Part shown: piece after piece, positions 1 to 9,408 of the stretch
How the letters are laid out: every line of letters begins with the position of its first letter
How positions within the stretch are numbered: the first letter of the stretch is position 1
Source of the DNA: Lachnospiraceae bacterium
GTDB lineage: Bacteria; Bacillota; Clostridia; Lachnospirales; Lachnospiraceae
NCBI GenBank assembly: GCA_017442865.1
Contig: JAFRXK010000048.1
Location: 1 to 54,769 of the forward strand
Direction: 5' to 3'
DNA length: 54,769 nt
Notes under the pieces: generated by a model
What the model saw: only the letters and a program-made list of their open reading frames with translations
Database searches by the model: none
Told to the model about the DNA's origin: nothing
Program-made: the position numbers and the translations under genes

Positions 1-1008
1 ATCAATATCGCCGATATTAAATGTGATATCAGCGTTCTGTACGGCGCTCATACCGTACTCATACGGCACTCTTCCTGAAATGTGTATTTCAGACTTGCTT
101 CTGTCTGCCAGCGCCTTAAGCTGCTCCAGATTATGCTTATGAATGTTGCCCATTATATGAATACTTAAATTCTCATCATCCAAAGCATCCATCATCTTCA
201 CAAAATATCCTGCATCCCTTGTGCCGTCAAGCATTGAGCCTACAAATACAATATTAACTTTTCCTTCTGTCTTCTTAAAATCTCCCTTTGACTCTTCCAG
301 CTCGCTTAAATCAAGTGTAGGAAGCGGAAGTGCGCTCATCTTATGATGGAAGTCTGCAAATTCTTCTGTCATATAATTCTGTTCAACAACATCAAGATAT
401 AAAATCCTGTCACATGCGGAGTATACCTCGTACTCCTGTGCCCTCTTTGCCAGCATATCCTTTTCAGTTATATTAATCTTTGTGGAATATGCATCAATAC
501 AATAAACCAGCCACTTTGGACGCTGTTCCGATTTCATCATATTAAAAGCCCTAAGGACAGCGATATGCGAATCAAAAGGCACCGAAATTGAAATCACCAA
601 GTCAATTTTCTCGGAATCAATGATTTCCTTTATCTTTTTTGCGTAATCATTCCAATAAAGTTCATTTGCTTCTTTATGCATGTCCTTACGCGAAAATTTA
701 GCAAATATTTTATTTATCAATCTGAAAAACTTAAAAGACAATTCAAATGCCTTATTCATTTTACCCGGAAGCTTTAATTCTCTCAGCTTTTTAATTGTCT
801 GGAAAAACAAATCAGAGGTTTTCGGTATATGATAGACATCGCAATCATTTATTCTTTCCTTTTCAGGCTGTGAAATGTCTCTCTTTTTTATTGCATATAT
901 AACATTGTGTCCCCTATCCTTTAATGCATCCTCAAACTTTTTCATGCAAACTGCATTTGCACTTGCATAAGGAAAATATGAACCCGAAACAACCAATATA
1001 TTAGCCAT
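1..1008 (-). CDS. Glycosyltransferase, GT4-like (3' end beyond the window)
   Basis: An open frame of 336 codons starts at ATG 1008 (MANILVVSGSYFPYASANAV) and runs off the left edge, so the C-terminus is missing. The start has the typical GT-B pattern: a beta strand, a Gly-rich turn and an Ala-Asn-Ala helix. Further in there is a VNIVFVGSMLDGTRD-type strand that opens the second Rossmann domain (about residues 240-260). It would transfer a sugar from a nucleotide-sugar donor to the lipid-linked polysaccharide intermediate at the inner membrane face. It is the last gene of the polysaccharide run visible here, 33 bp after the acyltransferase stop. Donor and linkage cannot be told from sequence. 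Confidence 0.8.
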   Translation of the reverse strand, partial: MANILVVSGSYFPYASANAVCMKKFEDALKDRGHNVIYAIKKRDISQPEKERINDCDVYHIPKTSDLFFQTIKKLRELKLPGKMNKAFELSFKFFRLINKIFAKFSRKDMHKEANELYWNDYAKKIKEIIDSEKIDLVISISVPFDSHIAVLRAFNMMKSEQRPKWLVYCIDAYSTKINITEKDMLAKRAQEYEVYSACDRILYLDVVEQNYMTEEFADFHHKMSALPLPTLDLSELEESKGDFKKTEGKVNIVFVGSMLDGTRDAGYFVKMMDALDDENLSIHIMGNIHKHNLEQLKALADRSKSEIHISGRVPYEYGMSAVQNADITFNIGDID

Positions 1009-1041
1009 GCTTTTCTTCCCTTCATCCCAATAGTTATTGAC

Positions 1042-2070
1042 CTAAAATCTTCCCAAAAGCACCTTTAATTTCGTCCTGTTGAACAGTTCAGTAAATAACG
1101 CCAACACAATCATAGTCGCTATAAGTATTAAAACCTTCGCCGAATAGCTTACAAAAGCATTTTCCATGCCGATGCCTGCCATCTTCACAACACTATTCAG
1201 GACAATACTTACAGCAAATATAACCAGTTCATTTAAAACAAGATACACTATCGAATTCTTTCCGAAATATTTAAGCCATCCACATACAATCTGTACAGGT
1301 TTAAATTTTATGTTTTCAAGTATTTTTGACAAATTGATATATATCAAAATTGCAGTAAAGCAATTAATCCAGTATAACGGAATGATTTCATATCGGTTTG
1401 TACGAACCGTAACATATCCATTATAGAATATACCTATCATGTTTACAACAAACAGTATTATCAATATCCACCATGGTATAGCAAATATTTTTTTTACTAT
1501 CTCATTGTCCTTGTTTTTCTTCAAAATATATCCGACGTATATAATAAGCAGACACGATAATGCGCTGTCAATACACAGCGGAAGATGAATAGTCATTATG
1601 TTGCCTGCAAGCGTAAGCAGCAAAATCAGAACCGCTTCGAGTATTCCGTCAGTATATTTGTCAATAAAATAAAAAATGATTTTAGCTGAAAACAGGCAAA
1701 GCAAAAACCAGTAAGCTCCGGCAACATCAATACGGTTATGGTTACTGCTGAAATACGATAATATAAAGTATTTAAAATCAAACTCATGCGTATATAAGTA
1801 ATGTAACGGCTGGCACAGCAGCACAAATACAGTATACGGAACTATTAAAGCTTTCAACTCATGTATAATGTATTCTTTTGCGCTCTTAAACTTATCCGGG
1901 TTATAAAAATAACCCGAAACGAAGAAAAATATAGGCATATGGAACGCATGAATATATATATTGAACTTCATGCCGAAATCAACATGCCCCATCAGCATAA
2001 ACACTATACCGATGCCTCTGAATATATCAAAATATTCAACTCTTTTCTTTGATGATATGTTATTAGACAT
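1042..2070 (-). CDS. Acyltransferase 3 family membrane protein (sugar O-acetylation)
   Basis: This 342-residue, strongly hydrophobic protein has about ten predicted membrane segments. Near its start it carries the acyltransferase-3 signature: a YFDIFRGIGIVFMLMGH segment followed by an AFHMPIFFFVSGY segment, with the conserved Arg and His. Members move acetyl or other acyl groups across the membrane onto surface sugars. Its ATG abuts the stop codon of the upstream glycosyltransferase, so it is probably translationally coupled in the polysaccharide operon. The likely role is O-acylation of the repeat unit. The acyl donor and acceptor are inferred from context only. Confidence 0.85.
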   Translation of the reverse strand: MSNNISSKKRVEYFDIFRGIGIVFMLMGHVDFGMKFNIYIHAFHMPIFFFVSGYFYNPDKFKSAKEYIIHELKALIVPYTVFVLLCQPLHYLYTHEFDFKYFILSYFSSNHNRIDVAGAYWFLLCLFSAKIIFYFIDKYTDGILEAVLILLLTLAGNIMTIHLPLCIDSALSCLLIIYVGYILKKNKDNEIVKKIFAIPWWILIILFVVNMIGIFYNGYVTVRTNRYEIIPLYWINCFTAILIYINLSKILENIKFKPVQIVCGWLKYFGKNSIVYLVLNELVIFAVSIVLNSVVKMAGIGMENAFVSYSAKVLILIATMIVLALFTELFNRTKLKVLLGRF

Positions 2071-3237
2071 CTAACTCTCCTTCGTCTCTGTACATTCAAG
2101 AGATTTCTTTGCAATTTCAAAGTACGAAAATTGCTTCCTTCCCTTTTCTACCGCACATTTACGCATTGTTTCATAAACATCGGAATTTGATATACAATTT
2201 GTGATTGCCTCATATATACCATCTTCATCACAATTCTTCAGTGCGAAGCAGTTTCCGCCTATATTTAAATGGCTGTCTTCCCCGTAATCTCTGAATATAC
2301 AAGGAAGTCCCATTCCTACGGCCTGCTCCCAGACAACAGAATGTCTTCCAGGAAACACTCCCAAATCAGAAGCAATAAAGTAATTATTTATTTCACTTGC
2401 CTGAAGCTCTCCGATGTAAACAATACGTTTGTCAGCCTCTGTAAGCTTAAAGAAATCTTCCTTTACATCCTCATATACCGGTCCGAATACAACCAATCTC
2501 ATATTCTTATCTTCTATTCTGCTAAATGCTCTCAGAGTCTCTATAATATTTTTATTCTTCGCAAGCTTTCCGCCTATAATTAAAACAAAATTATCCTCTC
2601 TTATTCCGTGTCTTTCACGAATTTCAGTTCTTATTGCTTCACTTGCATCAAAATCTATCTTATCTGTATCATAACCCATAAGAAGCATATCCATCTTTTC
2701 TTTTGGAATGCCATATTCCTTGACAGCATAATCCACTCTCCATGATGTAACGCCATACACCCTGTCGACCTCAGAAATATATTTCTTTAAATACGCCCTA
2801 TGAATTCTTCTTGCAGTTTTTAATACTATGTTATTAATTTTTGTGGTATTGCCATCCTGATGATTATCCATAATAATATGGCAGCCTCTTTTTTTCTTAT
2901 ACTTCACTGCCTGTCCCAAAAGCATGTTGCATAATCCATGAATCATTATCACATCCGGCTGTATATTATTTATATATTTTTTCAAATTATAAACGCCTAA
3001 AATATTTTTTAACTTTGCTGTATATCCTTTATTCTTAAGTCTGTATATATGAACCCCATAATCATTAACATATTCACATTCTTCAACTGTTTCTATACCA
3101 TCTTTTCCATGTCTTAGCACGGATGTAATCAAATGAACATCATGTCCGAGTTTTACCTGATATTTTGGAAGAAGATTATCCTGATATCCATATCCTTCGG
3201 TATAATTTGCATTCATACTAATATGTAAAATCTTCAT
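2071..3237 (-). CDS. GT4 family glycosyltransferase
   Basis: This 388-residue GT-B fold protein starts MKILHISMNANYTEGYGYQ. The N-terminal acceptor domain covers roughly residues 1-190. The donor domain opens with a FVLIIGGKLAKNKNIIETLRAF segment (about 218-240), whose Gly and Lys bind the sugar phosphate. The HSVVWEQAVGMGLPCI segment (about 300-315) corresponds to the EX7E region, here with the first Glu weakly preserved. ATG 3237 is preceded by GAGG about ten bases upstream. It lies 13 bp after the neighbouring GT gene. It is one step of repeat-unit assembly; sugar specificity is unknown. Confidence 0.85.
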   Translation of the reverse strand: MKILHISMNANYTEGYGYQDNLLPKYQVKLGHDVHLITSVLRHGKDGIETVEECEYVNDYGVHIYRLKNKGYTAKLKNILGVYNLKKYINNIQPDVIMIHGLCNMLLGQAVKYKKKRGCHIIMDNHQDGNTTKINNIVLKTARRIHRAYLKKYISEVDRVYGVTSWRVDYAVKEYGIPKEKMDMLLMGYDTDKIDFDASEAIRTEIRERHGIREDNFVLIIGGKLAKNKNIIETLRAFSRIEDKNMRLVVFGPVYEDVKEDFFKLTEADKRIVYIGELQASEINNYFIASDLGVFPGRHSVVWEQAVGMGLPCIFRDYGEDSHLNIGGNCFALKNCDEDGIYEAITNCISNSDVYETMRKCAVEKGRKQFSYFEIAKKSLECTETKES

Positions 3238-3250
3238 ATAATAAATACCT

Positions 3251-4456
3251 CTACTCTTCCAGCTTCTTAATTATATACGCCATATTGTTGTCCTTATAAT
3301 GCAGGCGCATTGTCTGCTCATAATTTGCTTCTCCCATGGCGTCTGTCTTTTCTTTGTTATCAGCCATTTCCTTAAGCACCTTAACCAGCTCTTCAACATC
3401 ATTTACATCAAAGGTCTTGCCATTAATATCGTCATGAACATATTCCTTGATATTAGGGAAATCCGAAATAATAGCCGGCTTGTGGTAATATCCCGCTTCA
3501 AAAACAGGTCTTGCCTGATGCGGTTTTGTCATTGGAAATATTAACGCATCACATGCCGTATATGCATAAGACATATTTGACTGTCTGCCGATAAAATTGA
3601 ACTTGCTCTCCAGACCCTGCTGCGATATGATTTCTTTCATATCCTGCTCAAATTTCACCTGACCGCGTCTTGATATCTTCTCTTTGAAATTCTTCGGATT
3701 ACTAAGCTCGCCAAAGCCGTTACCCGCAACAGTAAATTTAATATTATCATTTTTAAGTAACGATGCTGCCTTGACTGCCACATCAAAGCCTTTGAGATGA
3801 TTTACGCCGCCGGCATACAAAACATTAAATTCCTTATCCTCCGAAGGAATATTAAGCTTATCATATGCCTCTTCTTTTGTAATGTCCAGATTGTAATTTT
3901 CAGGTGATATAAAATTAGGAACTACAACAGTCTCTGCCTTCTCCAGTTTAATCTGCTGTGTATCATATTCGGAAAGGAAAAAAACTTGTGTAAACATATC
4001 CAGATATCTGCGTATTCGTTTATTCAACCATGAATCCTTATTACCTTTTAATGATTCTCTTACAAAACACACAGTTTTGCAGTTCTCTGGAAAATCAAGA
4101 CTTCCAAACCAGCTTAGTATTTTAGAATTTACAATAAATATATCCGGCTTTTCGCTGTCGATAACGCCTTGCCAATACTTCCTCTGCTTTGCAATCAGTA
4201 ATGTGCGGTACATAAAACGAGGTGAAACTGCATTATCCCCTCCCTCATAATATGTAAGTGCACCAATTCTTTCGGTATACTCTTTAACTGTTACTTTAAG
4301 ATTTTTTGAATATATCTTCTCCACCATATCTCTTGGCGCAGCAGAAATATATAAAGTAACATCATATTTGTCCTGCAAAGATTCAATTACATGCATTAGG
4401 CTTGTGCCGGCTCCGCCAAGCACACCGCTATGATGAATTATCAAAACTTTTTTCAT
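3251..4456 (-). CDS. GT4 family glycosyltransferase
   Basis: I set the start at ATG 4456 (MKKVLIIHHSGVLGGAGTSL, 401 residues) because GAGGTG sits six bases upstream. An in-frame GTG at 4465 is part of that ribosome binding site. The N-terminal GGAGTS loop is the usual GT4 acceptor-domain turn. The donor domain has FNVLYAGGVNHLKGFDVAVKA (about 210-230), and a PVFEAGYYHKPAIISDFPNIKEYV segment near residue 335 gives the family's Glu-rich donor pocket. It lies in the middle of four consecutive assembly genes. The linkage it makes cannot be predicted. Confidence 0.85.
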   Translation of the reverse strand: MKKVLIIHHSGVLGGAGTSLMHVIESLQDKYDVTLYISAAPRDMVEKIYSKNLKVTVKEYTERIGALTYYEGGDNAVSPRFMYRTLLIAKQRKYWQGVIDSEKPDIFIVNSKILSWFGSLDFPENCKTVCFVRESLKGNKDSWLNKRIRRYLDMFTQVFFLSEYDTQQIKLEKAETVVVPNFISPENYNLDITKEEAYDKLNIPSEDKEFNVLYAGGVNHLKGFDVAVKAASLLKNDNIKFTVAGNGFGELSNPKNFKEKISRRGQVKFEQDMKEIISQQGLESKFNFIGRQSNMSYAYTACDALIFPMTKPHQARPVFEAGYYHKPAIISDFPNIKEYVHDDINGKTFDVNDVEELVKVLKEMADNKEKTDAMGEANYEQTMRLHYKDNNMAYIIKKLEE

Positions 4457-4476
4457 ATAATACACCTCAACAGTTA

Positions 4477-5604
4477 TCAGTTATCGATATGCAAAGCCTT
4501 TAATATACTTTCATATTTATACTGATCATTAAGTATTATCTCCGGATAATCGGTGTTCTGTAAGCTCTTGCGAAGCTTATCATCAGTAATAAGCTTTTTC
4601 ATACCCTCAACAATAGCTTCCGTATCATTATCGACTATCCATCCGTTCTGACCATGCGTAATCTGCTCATGGATTCCCGAAAACTCAGTTGCAATAACAG
4701 CAGCACCGCTTACCTTTGCCTCGTTTACCACGCCGCATAACCCTTCATAATACGACAGTATTGCAACTAAATCAGCATATTTATAATAAGGGAACGGATT
4801 AGACTGTTCTCCCTCAATGTAAATATGGTCTACATACCCCATCTGTTCAACTTTTTCTTTAACCTTAGGTAAATCCGGTCCATTTCCAACCAGATACCAG
4901 TTAAAAACAACGCCCTGCTTATATAGCCTGTCATATACCTCAAGCATTCTAAATAAGCCCTTAGCCTTATCTGACATTCTACACACGGTGACTACATTAA
5001 CCAACTCGTTATCCTTATAAGGAGACTGCTGCCCTGCCGCCTTGCTGCGCATCTCGTCAGCAAGCAAAACGTTATATACTACAACCGCCTTCTCATCAAG
5101 AATATCCGCAACCTCATGCACAGAATCCTTTACCGTTTTGCTAACGCAAATCAAGGCGTTAAGCTTTTCTTTATACTTCAAAAGATTATCTTTAATCTCT
5201 TCTCTCTTGACACATTTTGCAATATCTGTTCTCAAAAAAATAATTCTTTTATCCGCTCTTATTACCTTACATATAAAAAACGGCGACAATCCCTGCAGTC
5301 CTATCGCTGCAATGTCATATTTGTCAAATTTAAATTCAACACCCATAAACAGCATTCTTATTAAGTCAAAAAATCTATATACATATCTGAATATCTTATT
5401 CTGATACTTGTCCATTGTCATACTGTACAAGTGTTTCACTTTAACTTCCTCAGGCAATGCCTCTTCAAGTGTTCCACCTTTAAAATTAAGCAAAAGGGTT
5501 ACATCCCAGCCGTTTTTCAAAAACAACTTTAAAATCCTTAATGTTGACCACTCTGCTCCGCCCCTGTTAAATACCGAATAATGTAATATAATTTTTTTCT
5601 TCAT
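4477..5604 (-). CDS. GT4 family glycosyltransferase
   Basis: This 375-residue protein starts MKKKIILHYSVFNRGGAEWS, with the RGGAE loop typical of GT4 enzymes. The donor domain shows a VVTVCRMSDKAKGLFRMLEV segment (about 208-228; Arg and Lys for phosphate). The YYEGLCGVVNEAKVSGAAVIATEFSG segment (about 288-313) contains the EX7E motif. It lies between the Wzx flippase and another GT4 gene, with about 20 bp gaps, in one transcription unit. The cytoplasmic-face sugar transfer role is family knowledge; the substrate is not inferable. Confidence 0.87.
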   Translation of the reverse strand: MKKKIILHYSVFNRGGAEWSTLRILKLFLKNGWDVTLLLNFKGGTLEEALPEEVKVKHLYSMTMDKYQNKIFRYVYRFFDLIRMLFMGVEFKFDKYDIAAIGLQGLSPFFICKVIRADKRIIFLRTDIAKCVKREEIKDNLLKYKEKLNALICVSKTVKDSVHEVADILDEKAVVVYNVLLADEMRSKAAGQQSPYKDNELVNVVTVCRMSDKAKGLFRMLEVYDRLYKQGVVFNWYLVGNGPDLPKVKEKVEQMGYVDHIYIEGEQSNPFPYYKYADLVAILSYYEGLCGVVNEAKVSGAAVIATEFSGIHEQITHGQNGWIVDNDTEAIVEGMKKLITDDKLRKSLQNTDYPEIILNDQYKYESILKALHIDN

Positions 5605-5624
5605 AGTATTCCCCAGTCCAAATA

Positions 5625-7139
5625 TTAATTCTTTTTTCTTATAAACACTGTTTTTGCACGATTAAGCAGTGACATCAGTCTATCGTGTTCAAATACATAA
5701 TTTGCTATAAAAATCGCAATCATATTCACGATTGCTAAAATTGCACCACTTACAACAAATGATGGTATTGTGAACATTTCAGGTAAAAACTTCATTTCTA
5801 AATAAACCACCGGCGCACATACTAATATATTAATGAGTAGTGGTCTTATAAATTCCCAAAATCCGATTTTAAAGAACTCTCTTCTGGCATACCTTATCTC
5901 TAATACCGCTAAAACACAGTCTCCAAGCATTATTCCGCTAAGAAGTCCATAAATACCATTAATCAAAGATAATGTAAGGATTGATGCTACCATCACAATA
6001 ACACTTATTATCTGATAATTCTTATTCTTTTTAAATGCGCCTGACATATTCATTACCGTACCGCTAGGCACATGCAACACCTGAATAAAAATATCACCTG
6101 CAATAAAAAATAACAGCCACCAGTCAATATAATTTATATCGCTTACATTCTTCGTATAAAAACGAATAAACGGCATCGTCATCGGCACAGCAACCGACAT
6201 AAGCCAGCATACAGAGAACATGGAAGTAAATTCAAACACCCTGTACACCTTATACACATCCTTCGGTTCCTTTTCTGCAATCAACTGTCCGATACCGCTT
6301 TGCGTAGCAGTGATAATCATAAGCACGAGCTTTCTTACAAAACCATAAACAAAAATATATACCGAATATACACTGGCAAATGAAGAGGATACCAGCATGG
6401 CAATAAAAATCATAGGAGCTGAATTTCTAAGCAGACCGGTAAGCTTCTGAAATACAACATCCTTTGTTCCCTTTATTGCTTCATTATCCGGTTCAACATT
6501 ATAATCAATAAACGAATATCTTCTTTTTGCAATATATGCCAATGTTAAACCTGTTGCAAGCGTAACCACCAAATATACAAATCTAATCCAAAGATAATTT
6601 AAATTACAGGAGGCAATAACATAAATAATTACATTACCAATAATCGCAACAATAGTTGTAACTATTGTATTTATGTATTCACTCTGTGATACATTATAAA
6701 GTAATGCATATTTCCTTGTGTAAAATACAGAAAAACTTGTTGATAAAGACATCATTGAGAACATAAGTAATATGTCAAGATATCTTATATCAGTCTTTAT
6801 AAACAACGGATAAAACACTGCCATTCCAAGACCGCATACTAATACAAGCATACCAATCTTTTGAAATTTGATTTTTGTTGCAGATAATATATTGTTACAT
6901 CTGTCATAATCCTTATTAACAAACGGCTTAAATAATGCAACATTTGAAGCAAGCGTCAAGCCCCCTTCTAACAACAAAATCCAATCCATTACATTCGATA
7001 ATATCGCATTTACACCATTTAAATCCGAACCATAAATCTCAAGCACCTTACGGCTTACCACAAGCGAAATAACCTGCATTATAAGCATCTGAAATGAAGT
7101 TGCTAAAGTATTATAAAAAGTTTTCTTTGTTTTATTCAT
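5625..7139 (-). CDS. wzx: Wzx-type polysaccharide flippase (MOP superfamily)
   Basis: This is a 504-residue polytopic protein with about fourteen hydrophobic segments. I chose ATG 7139 (MNKTKKTFYNTLATSFQMLI). The frame extends upstream to a TTG at 7163, but the AAGGGA box lies between the two. The N-terminal amphipathic stretch followed by helix 1 and the VLEIYGSDLNGVNAILSNV loop is typical of Wzx/PST transporters. Such proteins move undecaprenyl-PP-linked repeat units to the outer membrane face. Its place beside the Wzy-like gene and among glycosyltransferases supports this over a MATE drug exporter. The gene symbol rests on role and context. Confidence 0.85.
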   Translation of the reverse strand: MNKTKKTFYNTLATSFQMLIMQVISLVVSRKVLEIYGSDLNGVNAILSNVMDWILLLEGGLTLASNVALFKPFVNKDYDRCNNILSATKIKFQKIGMLVLVCGLGMAVFYPLFIKTDIRYLDILLMFSMMSLSTSFSVFYTRKYALLYNVSQSEYINTIVTTIVAIIGNVIIYVIASCNLNYLWIRFVYLVVTLATGLTLAYIAKRRYSFIDYNVEPDNEAIKGTKDVVFQKLTGLLRNSAPMIFIAMLVSSSFASVYSVYIFVYGFVRKLVLMIITATQSGIGQLIAEKEPKDVYKVYRVFEFTSMFSVCWLMSVAVPMTMPFIRFYTKNVSDINYIDWWLLFFIAGDIFIQVLHVPSGTVMNMSGAFKKNKNYQIISVIVMVASILTLSLINGIYGLLSGIMLGDCVLAVLEIRYARREFFKIGFWEFIRPLLINILVCAPVVYLEMKFLPEMFTIPSFVVSGAILAIVNMIAIFIANYVFEHDRLMSLLNRAKTVFIRKKN

Positions 7140-7190
7140 ATATTGCTTAATTCCCTTCAACAATCTCTAAAGCAATGATTTATATAAATA

Positions 7191-8219
7191 TTATCTGTAT
7201 CTGTATTTGACAGTCATCATCGCAAGCAGTGCGCTTTTTAATTTTATCGCTCTATAATACATTGTGTTTATTTTTTTAAGGTTATCTTTCTCTATTACAT
7301 CTATTGCTTTTGTGAGATCCTCATCCTTCATGATAGAAGATATACTATTCTTTTTCTCCCAAAATCCCATCTTGTTGTTTTTTTTCATTATATTTTCGAT
7401 GCTGTAAACAGCAATATCAAACAATTTTTTTTCTATCTGATAATCAAAATTATAATCTGTATTCCTTTTTGCTCTTCTAACATAATAAGTAAAGACTTTT
7501 TGTCTGTTCCACAAATCCGGGATATATCTCTTTGTAATTGAGTTACTGTTAATTCTGTTATGATATAGGTACCTGTCTCCCAAATAAAGATATTTATCAG
7601 CCAAAAATGTTGCCATAATACTAAACAATCCGTCTTCATTGTATACTAAATCATCAGCAAAACGAATTTTACCTTTTTCTATAAGTTCTCTTCTGAAAAA
7701 CTTACATACAACAGAGCCTCTTAATGTTCCTTCTCCCTGCTTTTCTTTTTCAGAGCTTATTAATCTCGGATAAATATACTGTTTTATCTTCTCCCTCGTA
7801 TAAACGCCGGTTTCAAGAAACTGCTGCATTTTAATATCATCATTTTTATATAAATTACAGAAGACAACATCAGCATCAGCCTTAACAGCCTCGTTATACA
7901 GAACCTCGTACATATCCGGCTCTACCCAGTCATCTGAATCAACAAAACCAATATATTCGCCTTTTGCGCAATCAAGTCCCGCATTTCTCGCTGATGAAGC
8001 ACCGCCATTTTCTTTATCTATAACAGTTAAACATGAATATTTTCCCTCAAGCATTCTTAATAAACTCAAACTTTCATCTGTTGAGCCATCATTTACTGCT
8101 ATCACTTCTATATCCTTAAGCGTCTGCGTACAGACACTGTCAAGACATTTCTCTATGTATTTCTCGGCGTTGTAAACCGGAATAATTACGCTTACTTTCT
8201 TCAATTTTCTTTTCCTCAC
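7191..8219 (-). CDS. GT2 family glycosyltransferase
   Basis: The GT-A fold is clear: KVSVIIPVYNAEKYIEKCLDS at the N-terminus, an AVNDGSTDES segment for uridine/phosphate binding (about 42-51), and the metal-binding GFVDSDDWVEPDMYE motif (about 92-106). The total is 342 residues, normal for the family. The frame can start at GTG 8219 or TTG 8204; no ATG exists before the conserved strand. Either start overlaps the end of the Wzy-like gene by 65-80 bp in another frame, which implies coupling by terminating ribosomes. It probably adds a branch or internal sugar of the repeat unit. Confidence 0.88.
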   Translation of the reverse strand: MRKRKLKKVSVIIPVYNAEKYIEKCLDSVCTQTLKDIEVIAVNDGSTDESLSLLRMLEGKYSCLTVIDKENGGASSARNAGLDCAKGEYIGFVDSDDWVEPDMYEVLYNEAVKADADVVFCNLYKNDDIKMQQFLETGVYTREKIKQYIYPRLISSEKEKQGEGTLRGSVVCKFFRRELIEKGKIRFADDLVYNEDGLFSIMATFLADKYLYLGDRYLYHNRINSNSITKRYIPDLWNRQKVFTYYVRRAKRNTDYNFDYQIEKKLFDIAVYSIENIMKKNNKMGFWEKKNSISSIMKDEDLTKAIDVIEKDNLKKINTMYYRAIKLKSALLAMMTVKYRYR

Positions 8220-9351
8220 AATAATTATATACGACTATAGGATATAAAATAAAAAGCACTATGCCAAACGCAAAAACCATAGAATTCAATGTCAACAATA
8301 TCAAAGGAAGAATTAATTCCAAAATAGATAATTTCTTCGCAACATTTTTTTTCTTATAATAATATCTTGCCGACATAGTAATAATAATTACAAAGGCCGT
8401 TCCGACAAAAAATCCATATTGTCCATAGGTATCAAGTAAAAATGAATGCTTTCCAACGCTTACAAAATTTCCACTACCAAATAAAGGGTGCTCCAAAAAC
8501 GAGTTTATGGAACGTTGATATCTTTCTTCTCTTACGCCAAATGAGCCCTCATCATTATCATCCACGCCATATAATAAATCATGAACTTTGTCTTCGTACA
8601 TAGTACCCTCTGATATACTTTCCAGTCCATTTTTTATCTCTCCCCACTGCCAAAAAAGCACAGCACATACAATCGCAATAAGCACAAATCTTTTGAATAT
8701 ATCTGCACTGCCGGCTTTATTAGAAAATATAAGACTTACAGCAACAATAATCAAAATACCAATTACCGCAAGTGTATATCCTGAGCTCAAAATCATATAG
8801 ATAGAGGTTATAATATGTGCAATCACTATAACTTTATATATAAGCCTCAATTCTTTGTTTTTTAATATGGTAAAATCAAACGGCAATATCAGCAAAGTGG
8901 TATATACAAATCCGAATCCGCCAATTCCCTGCCTTGCATATACTTCTGCGCCGTCAAAATTCTTTGCAAGCAAACGACTTACATTAGCCTTAGTATTGTA
9001 GCCGATCAACGTTGTAATATTAAATGTTGTGTTCAATATCAACGCAATCCACAATATGCTTTTCAATTCTTTTAATTCTTTTTCGTTGTACTTATAATAC
9101 AAAAAAAACAGCACATTGCACAAAAATATAATTAGAGGAATTGTTCTGGAGCTAACACTCTCACCTGTTATAAACGACACAAAATAAATATATGCAATCA
9201 AAGCGCCCAAGGTTATAAATACATATTTTGAGTCACTTGAAAACCTATCGTATGATACTGCTAAAAAAGCTCCGACCCCTAAAAGCACTAGAGCTCTAGC
9301 AACACCACTATACATAAAAGGAGGGGAAATTGCCCATAATGTCATTATCAA
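8140..9351 (-). CDS. wzy: Wzy-like O-antigen/polysaccharide polymerase
   Basis: The protein is highly hydrophobic (403 residues from TTG 9351) with about ten to twelve membrane segments. A large polar loop lies near residues 255-300, between SISEGTMYEDKVHDLLYG and FLEHPLFGSGNF. The RSINSFLEHPLFGSGNF stretch resembles the O-antigen ligase/polymerase signature. It would join repeat units at the outer face of the membrane. The start is unsettled: TTG 9351 and ATG 9345 have no ribosome binding site, while a strong GGGAGGAG at 9391-9398 sits seven bases before an in-frame ATT at 9384. The C-terminal 26 codons overlap the GT2 gene. Confidence 0.8.
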   Translation of the reverse strand: MIMTLWAISPPFMYSGVARALVLLGVGAFLAVSYDRFSSDSKYVFITLGALIAYIYFVSFITGESVSSRTIPLIIFLCNVLFFLYYKYNEKELKELKSILWIALILNTTFNITTLIGYNTKANVSRLLAKNFDGAEVYARQGIGGFGFVYTTLLILPFDFTILKNKELRLIYKVIVIAHIITSIYMILSSGYTLAVIGILIIVAVSLIFSNKAGSADIFKRFVLIAIVCAVLFWQWGEIKNGLESISEGTMYEDKVHDLLYGVDDNDEGSFGVREERYQRSINSFLEHPLFGSGNFVSVGKHSFLLDTYGQYGFFVGTAFVIIITMSARYYYKKKNVAKKLSILELILPLILLTLNSMVFAFGIVLFILYPIVVYNYCEEKKIEESKRNYSGLQRREIHREMS

Positions 9352-9408
9352 AACACTAACATATCTTACCGTATTTTTAGAAATAACAATCTCCTCCCTT
9401 CTGTAGTT

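Noticed and set aside
5625..7139. MATE-type drug exporter
   Set aside because: The MOP fold is shared, but the position among glycosyltransferases and the Wzy-like gene favours Wzx.
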